Below are positions 39,554-48,889 of a stretch of DNA of 54,216 nt, piece by piece. Both the position numbers and the translations under genes were made by a program. Position 1 is the stretch's first letter. Each line of letters starts with the position of its first letter. Source of the stretch: Erythrobacteraceae bacterium (lineage in GTDB: Bacteria; Pseudomonadota; Alphaproteobacteria; Sphingomonadales; Sphingomonadaceae); the NCBI GenBank assembly GCA_027489095.1, contig JAIYAL010000142.1, positions 1 to 54,216 on the forward strand. The letters are read 5' to 3'. The notes beneath the pieces were generated by a model, which had not been told where the DNA came from, did not search any database, and saw only the letters and a program-made list of their open reading frames with translations.

Positions 39554-41875
39554 ATGGCATTCTGGCTCGCGCGCGAACGCCGCTCGCAGGAAAGCACGTT
39601 CATGCAGCGCTTCGATCCGCGCTTCTGGACGGTCAACTTTCCACGTCCCGCGATGGCCTCGGTCGTCACCACTGGGCCGGACAGCCTGAGGGTCGATGCC
39701 GAGATGCACAATGCAGGCGATCTGGTCGGGCTGATCTGGGAGAGCGCGGACACGCTCGATCATCCGCTGCTCGCGTACCGAACCGACCGAGACTACGCCC
39801 ACACGGTGCTCAGCTTCCGCTGGCAGTCGGAAGGCGTGATCGCGCTCGACCAGCCCAACGGCCCGACGCTCACGATCGAGGGGCGCGATGCCGCGGGAGC
39901 GCCGCGCACTTGGTACATTCGCCTGTGGAACTATGCCACGGGCTCGCCGACCGACGCGCATGTAACGCTACCGTTCTCGAGCCTCCAGAGCGGTTATGGC
40001 CTGCCCGGCGAGCCAATTCATCCGAGCGACATCGACCGGATGTTCGTCTCGCTGGTGGCGCCGGGTCACGTGCCCGGCAGCACCGCGCCGCTCGCTGCCC
40101 GGTTCAACGGGTCGGTGACCATGTCGGAGATCCGCGCCGACGGATCGCGCGCGATGATCGAGCTCGGCGACGTGCTTGTCCCCCCGCACGGGGAGCGGAT
40201 GGCGACCGCCTATGACGACGCCTACAACCAGACCCCGGCGCGGCTGCTGCGGGTTATCATCGGTCTCGGCTACCGCGAGGATATCGTCCACTATGTCGGA
40301 ATGAGCCACTTCATGCGGCTCGTACGGCAGCCTGCCGGGTCGCTCAGGGCTGCGGAGGGCGGCGAGCTATGCGCTCCGGCGGCGGCGTGGCACCGCAGTT
40401 TCTTTGCGCTCGCCAAGACCGCAGGCCTCGAGGTGATCGCCTCGCTCTCGTACGAGCTGTTCGACGCCTATTGCCCGGACATCTGGAAGCAGCGAACCGC
40501 GTCCGGCGCCCCGGCGCTGACCGGATGGGCGCCCCCTTCGACCCTGCTATCGCCCGCCAACGCGGCGGCGATGGACTGGCTGGCCGATGTAGCCAGCGGC
40601 GTCGTGGCGCTAATGCTTCAGGCTGCCCTGCCGGTCCGCTTCCAGATCGGCGAGCCGTGGTGGTGGGTCACGCCCGTGGGCGAAATCTGCCTCTATGACG
40701 AGTCCGCAAAGGCAGTGCTCGGCGGCAACCCATCGGTCATAGGCGATCTGACCGCACCGATGAACACGGCCGCCAAGGCGTTGCTCGACTCGGCCGGCGC
40801 GCTTCTGGCGCAGTCGACCGCGGCGCTTACTGCGGCAGTGCGCGCGGCCGCTCCCGAAGGTGCCGAGGTCCTGCTGCTCGCCTTCACGCCGACTGTCCTG
40901 AACCCGACCATGCCCGAGCTTTACCGCGCCAACCTGCCGATCGCCTGGGCAGCGCCCGCGTTCGACCGGTTGCAGCTCGAAGATTACGACTGGCTCACCG
41001 CCGGAGCCGATGCAGCGCGTCGAGCGGCCTATGCCTTTGTCGACGCTCGGCTTGGCTATCCACTCGCAGATCAGGACTACCTTGCCGGTTTTGTGCTCGA
41101 CCCGGCCGAAGCTGAAACCTTCTGGCACCGCATCGACCGCGGCATCGACGAGGCCGCCATGCGCGGCATCGCCCGCCGCTACGTCTGGGCGCTGCCGCAG
41201 GTCAATCGCGACGGCTACACCCGCCTCGCCCCTCCTCCGGAGCAAGCCATGGATCCCTTCGACGACGTCCTCTACCCCTTCGCGCTGGGACGAAGCGCCT
41301 CAGTCGCGCCCGAGTTCTCGACTTCGATCGCGGTCACCACGTCCGGGCACGAGAGGCGCAATTCGCTGTGGTCGGATGCCCGGCTGCACTTCGACGTTGG
41401 TCCGGGCATCCGATCCGAAGCAGAATTGTCCGAGCTCATCGCTTTCTTTCGCGCGCGGCGCGGTCCGGCGCGGGGGTTCCGCATCATGGACCCCTTCGAC
41501 AACAGCTCCAACGGAATGACTGGCACGCCGACGATGCTCGACCAGCAGCTCGGGATCGGCGATGGCGCGCGCGCCGATTTCCAGCTGCTCAAGACCTATG
41601 GCGGTCCCGAACCGCAAGTGCGGCCGATCACGCGCGCGCGCGCTGGCACCCTGGTAGTGAGCGTCGGCGGCACGGCTAGCACCGCCTGGTCGCTCGAGCA
41701 GGGAGGCACGCTGCGCTTCGCCGTCGCGCCGCCCGCGGGGGCTGCGGTGCGCGCGGGATTCCGCTTCGACGTGCCGGTGCGTTTCGCCGAGGACCGGCTC
41801 GACGTCTCGGCCGTCAACTTCGCCGCCGGTGAGGCGCCGTCGGTGCCGCTGATCGAGATCAGGGAGACCGCGTGA
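39554..41875 (+). CDS. GTA distal tail protein with large N-terminal module fused to DUF2460 (gp12)
   Basis: 773 residues. The C-terminal 208 residues (from Met566, MDPFDDVLYPFALGRSASV to the end) equal a complete DUF2460/TIGR02217 protein, the whole gp12 of Rhodobacter. The first 565 residues are extra. Their start (AFWLARERRSQESTFMQRFDPRFWTVNFPRPAMAS) and following sheet-rich part look like a carbohydrate-binding or sheath module; the part from about 220 to 540 has alternating strands and helices with QIGEPWWW (Glu367), LLLAFTP and WAAPAFDRLQLEDYDW, compatible with a TIM-barrel-like fold. The protein should sit at the tail tip. Fusion is real: no stop or frame change is present between the parts. 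Confidence 0.87.
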   Translation: MAFWLARERRSQESTFMQRFDPRFWTVNFPRPAMASVVTTGPDSLRVDAEMHNAGDLVGLIWESADTLDHPLLAYRTDRDYAHTVLSFRWQSEGVIALDQPNGPTLTIEGRDAAGAPRTWYIRLWNYATGSPTDAHVTLPFSSLQSGYGLPGEPIHPSDIDRMFVSLVAPGHVPGSTAPLAARFNGSVTMSEIRADGSRAMIELGDVLVPPHGERMATAYDDAYNQTPARLLRVIIGLGYREDIVHYVGMSHFMRLVRQPAGSLRAAEGGELCAPAAAWHRSFFALAKTAGLEVIASLSYELFDAYCPDIWKQRTASGAPALTGWAPPSTLLSPANAAAMDWLADVASGVVALMLQAALPVRFQIGEPWWWVTPVGEICLYDESAKAVLGGNPSVIGDLTAPMNTAAKALLDSAGALLAQSTAALTAAVRAAAPEGAEVLLLAFTPTVLNPTMPELYRANLPIAWAAPAFDRLQLEDYDWLTAGADAARRAAYAFVDARLGYPLADQDYLAGFVLDPAEAETFWHRIDRGIDEAAMRGIARRYVWALPQVNRDGYTRLAPPPEQAMDPFDDVLYPFALGRSASVAPEFSTSIAVTTSGHERRNSLWSDARLHFDVGPGIRSEAELSELIAFFRARRGPARGFRIMDPFDNSSNGMTGTPTMLDQQLGIGDGARADFQLLKTYGGPEPQVRPITRARAGTLVVSVGGTASTAWSLEQGGTLRFAVAPPAGAAVRAGFRFDVPVRFAEDRLDVSAVNFAAGEAPSVPLIEIRETA

Positions 41876-42684
41876 TGCGCGTGTTCTTCGACCGCGAGCT
41901 CGATACCGTCGCGACCTTCTGGCGGATCTACCGACGCGACGGAACCGCGCTCGCTTTCACCAGCCATAATCGCGACCTCTCCTTCGGCGGCATCACGCAT
42001 CTAGCAGCCCCAGGCATGATCCCGGCCGCGATCCGGCTGACCTCCGAACTCGCCAACGACAGCGCCGAGGTGCAGGGCGCGCTCAACCACGATTCAATCC
42101 GCGAGGCGGATCTTGCCGCGGGTGTATTCGACGAGGCAGCGATCGAGATCGGCGCAGTGGACTGGACGAGCCTCGATCATCACACGCTCTACACAGGACA
42201 GATCGGTCGAATCGAGGACAACCAGTCGCAGTTCACCGCCGAGCTTCGATCGAACAAGAGCCTGCTGGAGCAGGATCTCGTGCCGCGCACCAGCCCCACC
42301 TGCCGCGCGAGCTTCTGCGGGCCCGGATGCGGACTTTCGGCGGCGCGGCACACGATCGTCCACCCGCTCAATGCGGTGGATCTCGAGCGCAACGCGGTGC
42401 GGCTCGCCGGCTTGGACGGGGAAGCGCACATCGATGGCCGCCTGCGGTTCATGAGCGGAGCACAGACCGGGATCGCGTTCGGGATCATCGACGCGGACGA
42501 TGACTGGCTTGTGCTCGACCGGCCGCTCGTACCCGGCACGGCACAAGGCACCATGGCCGAGCTCAGGGAGGGCTGCGACCACACCATCGCCACCTGCGCC
42601 GCACGCTTCGGCAATGCCGCGAATTTCCGCGGCGAGCCTTTTCTCCCGGGGAACGATCTGCTTGCCCGCTACGGCCAGTCATGA
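41872..42684 (+). CDS. GTA hub protein, DUF2163/phage BR0599-like (gp13)
   Basis: 270 residues, start GTG at 41872 overlapping the previous stop (or the ATG at 41875). N-terminal DUF2163 (VATFWRIYRRDGTALAFTSHNRDLSFGGITHLA), then a segment with C144, C149, C153 (CRASFCGPGCG) and C235, C242 (CDHTIATC). The cysteines suggest a metal or Fe-S site like that of lambda gpL-type hub proteins. It would form the central ring of the baseplate. Overlap ATGA with gp14. Confidence 0.92.
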   Translation: MMRVFFDRELDTVATFWRIYRRDGTALAFTSHNRDLSFGGITHLAAPGMIPAAIRLTSELANDSAEVQGALNHDSIREADLAAGVFDEAAIEIGAVDWTSLDHHTLYTGQIGRIEDNQSQFTAELRSNKSLLEQDLVPRTSPTCRASFCGPGCGLSAARHTIVHPLNAVDLERNAVRLAGLDGEAHIDGRLRFMSGAQTGIAFGIIDADDDWLVLDRPLVPGTAQGTMAELREGCDHTIATCAARFGNAANFRGEPFLPGNDLLARYGQS

Positions 42685-43100
42685 GCGTATCCTCGGACGC
42701 GCTGGCCGATGCCGCGCTCGCCCTGGTGGGCTGCCCCTTCCGGCTGCATGGCCGCGATCCGGCCACCGGCCTCGACTGCGTCGGGCTGGTGTCCGCCGCG
42801 TTGGCAGCAGTGGGGGCGCAGCCGATTGCCCCCACCGGCTATGGGCTGCGCAATCTCGATATCGATCAATGGCTGCCGCTGGCTGGACAGTCCGGCCTTC
42901 TTCCCGCCTCTGGGCCGCTTGGCGTCGGCGATGTCGTGCTGATCGCGCTACCCAATTGCCAGCATCATCTCGTGATTGTCACGGACGCCGGAAACGTCGT
43001 CCATGCCCATGCCGGGCTGCGTCGGGTCGTTCGTCAACCGCTTGATCCCGCCTGGCGGATCTACGCCCGGTGGCGCGCGGAGCCCCTTTCGGAAGGTTAG
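42681..43100 (+). CDS. GTA tail peptidase, NlpC/P60 family (gp14)
   Basis: 139 residues. Catalytic Cys33 in TGLDCVGLVSAAL, and the HHLVIV segment with the second catalytic residue, fit NlpC/P60 cell-wall endopeptidases. In GTAs it helps the particle cross the recipient's peptidoglycan. Short, single-domain, cytoplasmic synthesis without signal peptide as expected for a virion part. Confidence 0.93.
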   Translation: MSVSSDALADAALALVGCPFRLHGRDPATGLDCVGLVSAALAAVGAQPIAPTGYGLRNLDIDQWLPLAGQSGLLPASGPLGVGDVVLIALPNCQHHLVIVTDAGNVVHAHAGLRRVVRQPLDPAWRIYARWRAEPLSEG

Positions 43101-43104
43101 TTGC

Positions 43105-45285
43105 ATGGCGACTTTGATCCTCACTGCCGTCGGCTCCGCAATCGGCGGACCAATCGGCGGATCGATTGGCGCGCTGATCGGCCAGCAGATCGACGCGCGC
43201 ATCTTCGGGCCGAACGGGCGCGAAGGTCCGCGGCTGCGCGATCTGGCAGTCAGCACCTCCAGCTACGGCCAACCCATCGCGCGCCAGTTCGGACGGATGC
43301 GTGTGCCCGGAACGGTGATCTGGTCGACCGACCTGATCGAGAGCAAGCACAAGCAGAAGAGCCGCAAGGGCCAGCCCTCAACTACGGCCTATTCCTATTC
43401 GGCGTCCTTCGCCGTCGCGCTCTCGAGCACGCCAATCGCCCGCATCGGGCGGATCTGGGCGGACGGCAACCTGCTGCGCGGCGTGCAGGAGGACCTCAAG
43501 GTCGGCGGAAGTTTGCGGATTTATCGCGGCTTCGGCGACGATCCGATCGACCCTCTGATCGCCGCAGCCAAGGGGGCCGAAGCTCCGGCCTTCCGCGATT
43601 GCGCCTATGTCGTCTTCGAGAATCTCGAGCTTGCGGATTTCGGTAACCGGATCCCGGCGCTGAGCTTCGAGATCTTCGCCGAGGGCGGTGACGAGAGCGT
43701 GTCGCTCGCCCAGCTGGTGCCCGAAGCGGCCTTATCCACGCTTGCGCCGCTTGCCCATGCGCGGGGATTTGCCGACGAGGGCGGATCGCTGGCTTCGACG
43801 CTCGCGACGATCGACGAGGTCATCCCGCTTGTGTGCACATCGGGCAGCGAGGGGCTCGCCATTGCGCCGCGCAAGGCCGCTTCGGACGTCATCGTCACTC
43901 TGCCGACACAGCTGGCCGCGGACGAGCGCCAGCAGGATGTGACCCATCAGAAGCAACGCTCCGGCACCCCCACCCGCACCCCTTCCGCCTTGCGCTACTA
44001 TGACGAGGAGCGCGACTACCAGACCGGCGTGCAGCGCGCGGCGGGCGCACGACAAGCGGGGCGCGAGCTGATGATCGACCTGCCCGCCACCCTGACCGCC
44101 ACCGGCGCCCGGCAGCTTGCCAACGACAGCGCCAACCGGTCGCGTTGGCAGCACGAGACCGTAACCTGGCGCATCGGAGAGCTCGACCCGCGCATCACGC
44201 CCGGGACAATCGTACGGCTGCCAGACACCCCGGGTCAGTGGCTCCTGCGAAGTTGGGAGTGGTTCGACCGCGGGGTCGCGCTCGAGCTCGAACGCCTCGC
44301 TCCGACTGTCTCAACTGCGCGGGTGACCGACCCCGGTGAGAGCCTCGCACCACCCGACATGGTTGTTCCTGCGACCCGGCTCGCGGCGCTCGAACTGCCC
44401 TCGGATGCGAACGCGAACCCGGCCACGCCGCTGATCGTGGCCGCCGCCTCAGCCGAGTGCAGCGCATGGCGCGGCGCGGCGCTGTTCGCGGTGCAAGGCA
44501 GCGCGATGATCGACCTTGGCACCACGGGCAAGCAAAGGGCCGTGTTGGGGAGGCTCGCCGAGCCGCTGGCCGCGTCATCGGCGCTCCTGTTCGAGCCTGG
44601 CAGCGAGGCGACGGTCGATCTGGTCGCCGATGACCTGTCTCTTTCCGACACCGATGTCGCAGGGCTCGCGGCAGGCGCGAATCGCATGATGATCGGCGGC
44701 GAGCTCGTCCAGTTCCTTCACGCACAGCCAATTGGCGCGGGGCGCTGGCGCCTTAAAGGCATGCTGCGCGGACGGGGAGGAACTGAACCAGCCGCCTTCG
44801 CAGGGCACCCGGCGGAAACCTGCGCCGTCCTGATCGACGACGCTCTCACGCTGCTCGATCCGGTCTTGGTGCCTCCGCTCGCCAGCTCGCGGATCGCGGC
44901 AATGGGCACCAGCGATCCGGGCGCGGTGTTGGCGGATCTCGCCAACCCCGGCCTGTCGCGCCGGCCGCTGTGCCCCGTTCATCCGCGCGCCCGGTCCGAG
45001 ACCGACGGCGCCATCGTCTACAGCTGGACACGGCGTGCGCGGGGCCAGTGGCGCTGGCAAGACAGCGTCGATGTCCCACTTGTCGAAGAGCGCGAAGCAT
45101 ACCTCGTCGGCTTCGGCCCCATTGAGGCGCCCCATGCCTCTTGGCCGCGCGATAGCGCATGGCTGCGCCTGACCGCGGGCGAACGCGGCTTGCTTGTCGC
45201 CGATTTCGGACCGGGGACGCTGTGGGTGAAGCAGATCGGCACCTTCGACCACTCGCAGCCGCTTAGGCTCGGTTCATTGTCCTGA
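43105..45285 (+). CDS. GTA tail-tip (megatron-like) protein without TIM barrel (gp15)
   Basis: 726 residues from the ATG at 43105, four bases after gp14. The N-terminus (ATLILTAVGSAIGGPIGGSIGALIG) and SYGQPIARQFGRMRVPGTVIWSTDLIES, SYSASFAVALSSTPIARIGRIWADGNLLRG are typical of GTA gp15. In Rhodobacter the protein is about 1300 residues and has a TIM-barrel-like domain inserted after this region; here the sequence goes directly to the phage tail-fibre part (RQKDLTHQK-like, ALRYYDEERDYQTGVQ). The C-terminal WTRRARGQWRWQDSVDVPL is conserved. It reaches from the hub to the cell surface. Confidence 0.9.
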   Translation: MATLILTAVGSAIGGPIGGSIGALIGQQIDARIFGPNGREGPRLRDLAVSTSSYGQPIARQFGRMRVPGTVIWSTDLIESKHKQKSRKGQPSTTAYSYSASFAVALSSTPIARIGRIWADGNLLRGVQEDLKVGGSLRIYRGFGDDPIDPLIAAAKGAEAPAFRDCAYVVFENLELADFGNRIPALSFEIFAEGGDESVSLAQLVPEAALSTLAPLAHARGFADEGGSLASTLATIDEVIPLVCTSGSEGLAIAPRKAASDVIVTLPTQLAADERQQDVTHQKQRSGTPTRTPSALRYYDEERDYQTGVQRAAGARQAGRELMIDLPATLTATGARQLANDSANRSRWQHETVTWRIGELDPRITPGTIVRLPDTPGQWLLRSWEWFDRGVALELERLAPTVSTARVTDPGESLAPPDMVVPATRLAALELPSDANANPATPLIVAAASAECSAWRGAALFAVQGSAMIDLGTTGKQRAVLGRLAEPLAASSALLFEPGSEATVDLVADDLSLSDTDVAGLAAGANRMMIGGELVQFLHAQPIGAGRWRLKGMLRGRGGTEPAAFAGHPAETCAVLIDDALTLLDPVLVPPLASSRIAAMGTSDPGAVLADLANPGLSRRPLCPVHPRARSETDGAIVYSWTRRARGQWRWQDSVDVPLVEEREAYLVGFGPIEAPHASWPRDSAWLRLTAGERGLLVADFGPGTLWVKQIGTFDHSQPLRLGSLS

Positions 45286-45300
45286 GAAACGGAGGCTTGC

Positions 45301-45765
45301 ATGTCAGATCCCATTATCTTCCCGAGCACGACGCCAGTTGTCGGCCTGCCCCTTTTGATCGCTGGTCAGGCGCAAAAGGAATTTTATGTGAATCAGGCAC
45401 TTTGCCTCCTCGACGCATTGCACCCGCACGCGGTCAAGGCATCGCAATCCGCTCCGCCAACAAGCGCCGGAGATTCCGATTGCTACCGGGTCACAGGCCC
45501 CGCAACGGGCGCTTGGGCAGGCCGAGAGGACTGCATTGCCCTGATGATCGCCGGCGCATGGCATTTCATCGCTCCGGTTCAGGGCATGGCGCTGTTCGAC
45601 CACGCTGCCGATTACCTTCTGGTGTTCCGATCCGAGTGGAAGCGCGCGCAGGCCCCCGCGCAGCCCGCAGGCGGCACCGTGGTTGATATCGAAGCGCGCG
45701 CGGCGATCGGCGCCCTCATCCAGGCGCTGAGGACGGTCGGCGTCTTGGCAGCCGCCGCACCCTGA
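45301..45765 (+). CDS. DUF2793 protein, probable GTA fibre component
   Basis: 154 residues, 15 bases after gp15. DUF2793 pattern: PVVGLPLLIAGQAQKEFYVNQALCLLDALHPHAVKAS, DSDCYRVTGPATGAWAGREDCIALMIAGAWHFIAPVQGM. Proteins with this domain occur in alphaproteobacterial phage and GTA tail fibres. Position and spacing indicate it belongs to the GTA operon. Function in receptor contact is an inference. Confidence 0.85.
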   Translation: MSDPIIFPSTTPVVGLPLLIAGQAQKEFYVNQALCLLDALHPHAVKASQSAPPTSAGDSDCYRVTGPATGAWAGREDCIALMIAGAWHFIAPVQGMALFDHAADYLLVFRSEWKRAQAPAQPAGGTVVDIEARAAIGALIQALRTVGVLAAAAP

Positions 45766-45934
45766 AGGCGAGAATGACTGAAATACACGGGTCGCAAAAC
45801 TGCATTTTCTTTTTGGAGGCGCCCGACCGCGACATTCCTGCAACACCGCAAGGGCATTGACGGCTTGCCTCGTGCAAAGGGAAAAGATAGAGACACTGCG
45901 TGCCTCAAGTTTAATGCAAAGGGGAATTTTGGAT

Positions 45935-47086
45935 ATGCGGAAACTCGTCATTGGGATGGCGATGGCTTCGACCGCGCTTGCCACACCTGCCATGGCCCGC
46001 GAAGGTCAGTGGTACATTCAGGGTGATGGCGGCGTTATGCTCGTCGAAGACCAGGACATCGACGTAAACGGCGTTGCGAACAATGCGAAGGGCAATTACG
46101 ATTCCGGCGGTTACGACTTTGGCGCCAGCGTCGGTTACGACTTTGGTGCCTTCCGGCTTGAGGCGGAGACCAGCTACAGGGCTGCCGATCTGGAAGAAGT
46201 CAGCGCCGGCACGCAGGGCCTTGCTCTGAACCCGATCGCGGGCGGCGGCTTCAACCGCTTTAATGACGCCCGTGCCGCGCTCGGCGAAGCAAACGCTCTG
46301 AGCTTCATGCTCAATGGCCTGCTCGACTTCGGTTCGGACGACGGCCTGCAGGGCTTCGTCGGCGGTGGTGTCGGTGTCGCTCGGATCGACATGGAAGGCC
46401 GCGTGAACGCAAACGGCCCGGGCGTTTGGAACGATTCGGACACCGGTCTCGCTTGGCAGGTGATTGCGGGCGTCCGCGCTCCCATCAGCGACCGCTGGGA
46501 CGTCGGCCTGAAGTATCGCTATTTCAACGCACCGGACGTCAACCTGACCGATCCGCTCGGTCGCGCACTGGACACTGACTTCGTCAGCCACTCGCTGCTG
46601 GGCTCGATCATCTACAACTTCGGTGGCAAGCCGGCTCCGGCACCGGTGGCTGCGCCTCCGCCGCCCCCGCCGCCCCCGCCGCCTCCGCCGCCGCCTCCGC
46701 CGCCGGTGAAGGTTGCCCCTCCGCCGAAGGCTGCGTGCAACACCGGCCCGTACATCGTGTTCTTCGACTTTGATAAGTCGGACATCACGGCTGATGCTGC
46801 GCGGATCCTTGATAGCGCTGCGACCGCTTATGCCAACTGCGGCACGGCGAACGTGATGCTGGCAGGTCACACCGACCGCTCGGGCACGCCCAAGTACAAC
46901 ATGGGCCTCGCCCAGCGTCGTGCAGATGCGGTCCGCGGCTACCTCGGTGGCCGTGGTGTCCCGGCAGCCCGCATGACGACTCAGGCGTTTGGCGAAGCCA
47001 ATCCCCGGGTCCCGACCGCCGACGGCGTGCGCGAAGCGCAGAACCGTCGCGTGGAAGTGACCTATGGTCCGGGCTCTGGCATGTAA
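45935..47086 (+). CDS. OmpA-family outer membrane protein
   Basis: 383 residues from the ATG at 45935 (AAAGGGGA upstream). Signal peptide of 21 residues ending AMA, then an eight-strand beta-barrel domain (QWYIQGDGGVMLVED to HSLLGSIIYNFGGK), a linker of 17 consecutive prolines, and a C-terminal OmpA peptidoglycan-binding domain (VFFDFDKSDITADA, GHTDRSGTPKYNMGLAQRRADAVRGYL). It anchors the outer membrane to the wall. A strong terminator follows, so it is a single-gene unit. The 169-bp leader contains no clear promoter. Confidence 0.95.
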   Translation: MRKLVIGMAMASTALATPAMAREGQWYIQGDGGVMLVEDQDIDVNGVANNAKGNYDSGGYDFGASVGYDFGAFRLEAETSYRAADLEEVSAGTQGLALNPIAGGGFNRFNDARAALGEANALSFMLNGLLDFGSDDGLQGFVGGGVGVARIDMEGRVNANGPGVWNDSDTGLAWQVIAGVRAPISDRWDVGLKYRYFNAPDVNLTDPLGRALDTDFVSHSLLGSIIYNFGGKPAPAPVAAPPPPPPPPPPPPPPPPPVKVAPPPKAACNTGPYIVFFDFDKSDITADAARILDSAATAYANCGTANVMLAGHTDRSGTPKYNMGLAQRRADAVRGYLGGRGVPAARMTTQAFGEANPRVPTADGVREAQNRRVEVTYGPGSGM

Positions 47087-47114
47087 GCCACGGTTTCATA
47101 AATGATACAGGAAA

Positions 47115-47142
47115 GGGGCCGGAGCGATCCGGCCCCTTTTTT
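47115..47142 (+). terminator. intrinsic terminator after the OmpA gene
   Basis: GGGGCCGG, a six-base loop AGCGAT, and CCGGCCCC followed by TTTTTT. The stem is perfect with 8 GC pairs. It lies 29 bases after the OmpA stop and should stop transcription before the convergent MFS gene. Confidence 0.93.
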
Positions 47143-47283
47143 GTTGAGCCATTAGCGCGGATGGCCGGTGCAGGCCGTCGGGGGAGAACGCGAGGAGGCA
47201 AGGGCGGGCGCGCGACTCGCGAGCGGAGCGCCGGGTTGCCTCGTTTTCCCGGAGCCCTCAGGCCCCTCGGAAGTCCGCGCTGC

Positions 47284-48840
47284 TCACGCTCCCATCGCTG
47301 CTCGGGCGCGCAGCTCCATCGTCGCCTCGGCTTGCGGAAGTGTGCGATAGGCATAGATCAGCAGCGCCAGCGATATCGGCGCGACGCCGATCAGCGACAA
47401 CACGCCGACTCGCATGCTCCCACTGAGTTCCGAGATCTGCCCAACCATGTAGGGCCCGAGCGCGAGGCCCACGAGCGTCGTTGCAAGAAAGAACGATGCC
47501 GTGGCGGTGCCGCGCATCCTGGGCAGAACGAGATCCTGGGTGGTCGCTGCCGCAGCTCCCAGAGCGGTCGCGGCGAACAGCCCGGCGAGGAAATTCATCG
47601 CGTAGAAGAGGGCTGGCACTTCGGTGGTGAAGCCGACCCAGATCGGGATCACAGGCGCAAGGATTCCGAACATCACCACGAGTATCCGGCCCGCCGGATC
47701 GCGGCCGCGCAGCCAGTCGGACATCCGCCCGCCGAGGATCACGCCAAGAAAACCGGATAACGCGCCGCTGCCTCCGAGCACGAAGGCCAACTCGTCCTTG
47801 GGAAGCTTGAGCACGGTCTCCGCGTAAGGCGCGGACCAGAATGCCAGAGCATAGGCACCGAGCGACACAAGCCCGTAACCCAAGGCCGTGCAGATAAATG
47901 CGGGCGTCCCCCAGATAAGAGTGAAGGTCGCGGGATCGTGCCGGCGCAGCGTCGCTGCCCAGGAAAAGACGGCGTAATACCCGAAAGCCATCGCGGACCA
48001 CTGAGGCAGGTTGCCGGTCAACCGGATCATCACCAATGCCAGCCCGATCATCGCCGCCGCCATCGAGAGGTTGACGAGTGCGGCCATCGGGCCGCGCCGC
48101 AACGCGTGCCAGACCGTGAAGGGCGGTAGAAGCATTGAAAGATCGACAAGAAAATCGGCCAGCGGGTGACGTGCTCCTGCCGCCAAAACGGGCTGCCGCA
48201 CCGGTTCGCGCATAGAGGCGACCCACACGGCGAGCAACAGGCCGGGCAGGCCCACCGCGAGGAAGGCGGCCTGCCATCCGACCAAGCCGCCCATGCCGCC
48301 GCTCGGATAGGCCGCGTCCCAGACCTTCGAGATCTTTGCGCCGATCAGCAGCGACACCCCTCCTCCTAGATAAAGCCCCGAGGAATAGATCGCCAGCGCC
48401 GTCGCGCGCTGGCGTGACGGGAAATAGTCCGAGATCAGCGAGTAGGCCGTCGGGCTGGCGGTCGCCTCGCCCACCCCCACACCCATGCGCGCCAGCGAGA
48501 GGGTCAGGTAGTTGCGCGCAAAGCCGGACAGCGCTGTCATGGTCGACCACAGCACGAGGCCGATGCTAAGCAACCGCACGCGGTGCCAACGATCCGCCAG
48601 CCTGCCGAGCGGCACTCCGAACAAGGCGTAAAACACCGCGAAAGCCGCGCCCCCAAGAAAGCCCAGCTGGCCGTCAGTCAGGGAAAGGTCGCGCTTGATA
48701 TCGACGGCGAGGATCGAAAGGATCTGCCGGTCGATGAAATTGAGGATGTAGACAACCACCAGCACGCCGAGCACATACCAGCTATAGGCGGACGCCGGCT
48801 GCTCGCTGCGATCGTCGACCCCGGTGGTGTCCTCGTTCAA
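47284..48840 (-). CDS. MFS transporter (spinster-like)
   Basis: 518 residues if the TTG at 48840 is the start (GGGGATCGGAA before it); the frame is open further upstream but only into queC. Twelve transmembrane segments can be traced, from SWYVLGVLVVVYILNFIDRQILSILAV on, with the loop GRLADRWHRVRLLSIG between helices 2 and 3 and GRMSDWLRGRDPAGR between 8 and 9. The FIDRQILSI start is typical of the spinster-like MFS group, often annotated as sphingosine-1-phosphate or organic-acid carriers. The substrate is not known. Confidence 0.9.
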   Translation of the reverse strand: MNEDTTGVDDRSEQPASAYSWYVLGVLVVVYILNFIDRQILSILAVDIKRDLSLTDGQLGFLGGAAFAVFYALFGVPLGRLADRWHRVRLLSIGLVLWSTMTALSGFARNYLTLSLARMGVGVGEATASPTAYSLISDYFPSRQRATALAIYSSGLYLGGGVSLLIGAKISKVWDAAYPSGGMGGLVGWQAAFLAVGLPGLLLAVWVASMREPVRQPVLAAGARHPLADFLVDLSMLLPPFTVWHALRRGPMAALVNLSMAAAMIGLALVMIRLTGNLPQWSAMAFGYYAVFSWAATLRRHDPATFTLIWGTPAFICTALGYGLVSLGAYALAFWSAPYAETVLKLPKDELAFVLGGSGALSGFLGVILGGRMSDWLRGRDPAGRILVVMFGILAPVIPIWVGFTTEVPALFYAMNFLAGLFAATALGAAAATTQDLVLPRMRGTATASFFLATTLVGLALGPYMVGQISELSGSMRVGVLSLIGVAPISLALLIYAYRTLPQAEATMELRARAAMGA

Positions 48841-48889
48841 TTCCGATCCCCTATCGCGTAGCTCTTGCAATCGGCCGGCACAGGGCCGG

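Larger units (their letters stand above)
31744..45765 (+). mobile_element. gene transfer agent (GTA) structural gene cluster
   Basis: About 14 kb of co-directional genes in the order of the Rhodobacter capsulatus GTA: small and large terminase, portal, protease, capsid, connectors, tail tube, chaperones, tape measure, distal tail, hub, peptidase, tail-tip protein, then a DUF2793 protein. There is no integrase, repressor, replication, holin or endolysin gene, and the base composition is like the flanking core genes. This supports a domesticated GTA rather than an active prophage. Confidence 0.9.

Noticed and set aside
31744..45765. Active prophage
   Set aside because: No integrase, att sites, repressor, replication or lysis genes; gene order and small sizes match a GTA.
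45857..45934. Upstream start for the OmpA-family gene
   Set aside because: Would put 26 residues before a clear signal peptide; the ATG at 45935 has an AAAGGGGA site.
46650..46710. CCG/CCT triplet repeat as a tandem DNA repeat element
   Set aside because: It encodes the poly-proline linker of the OmpA-family protein, so it is coding low complexity.
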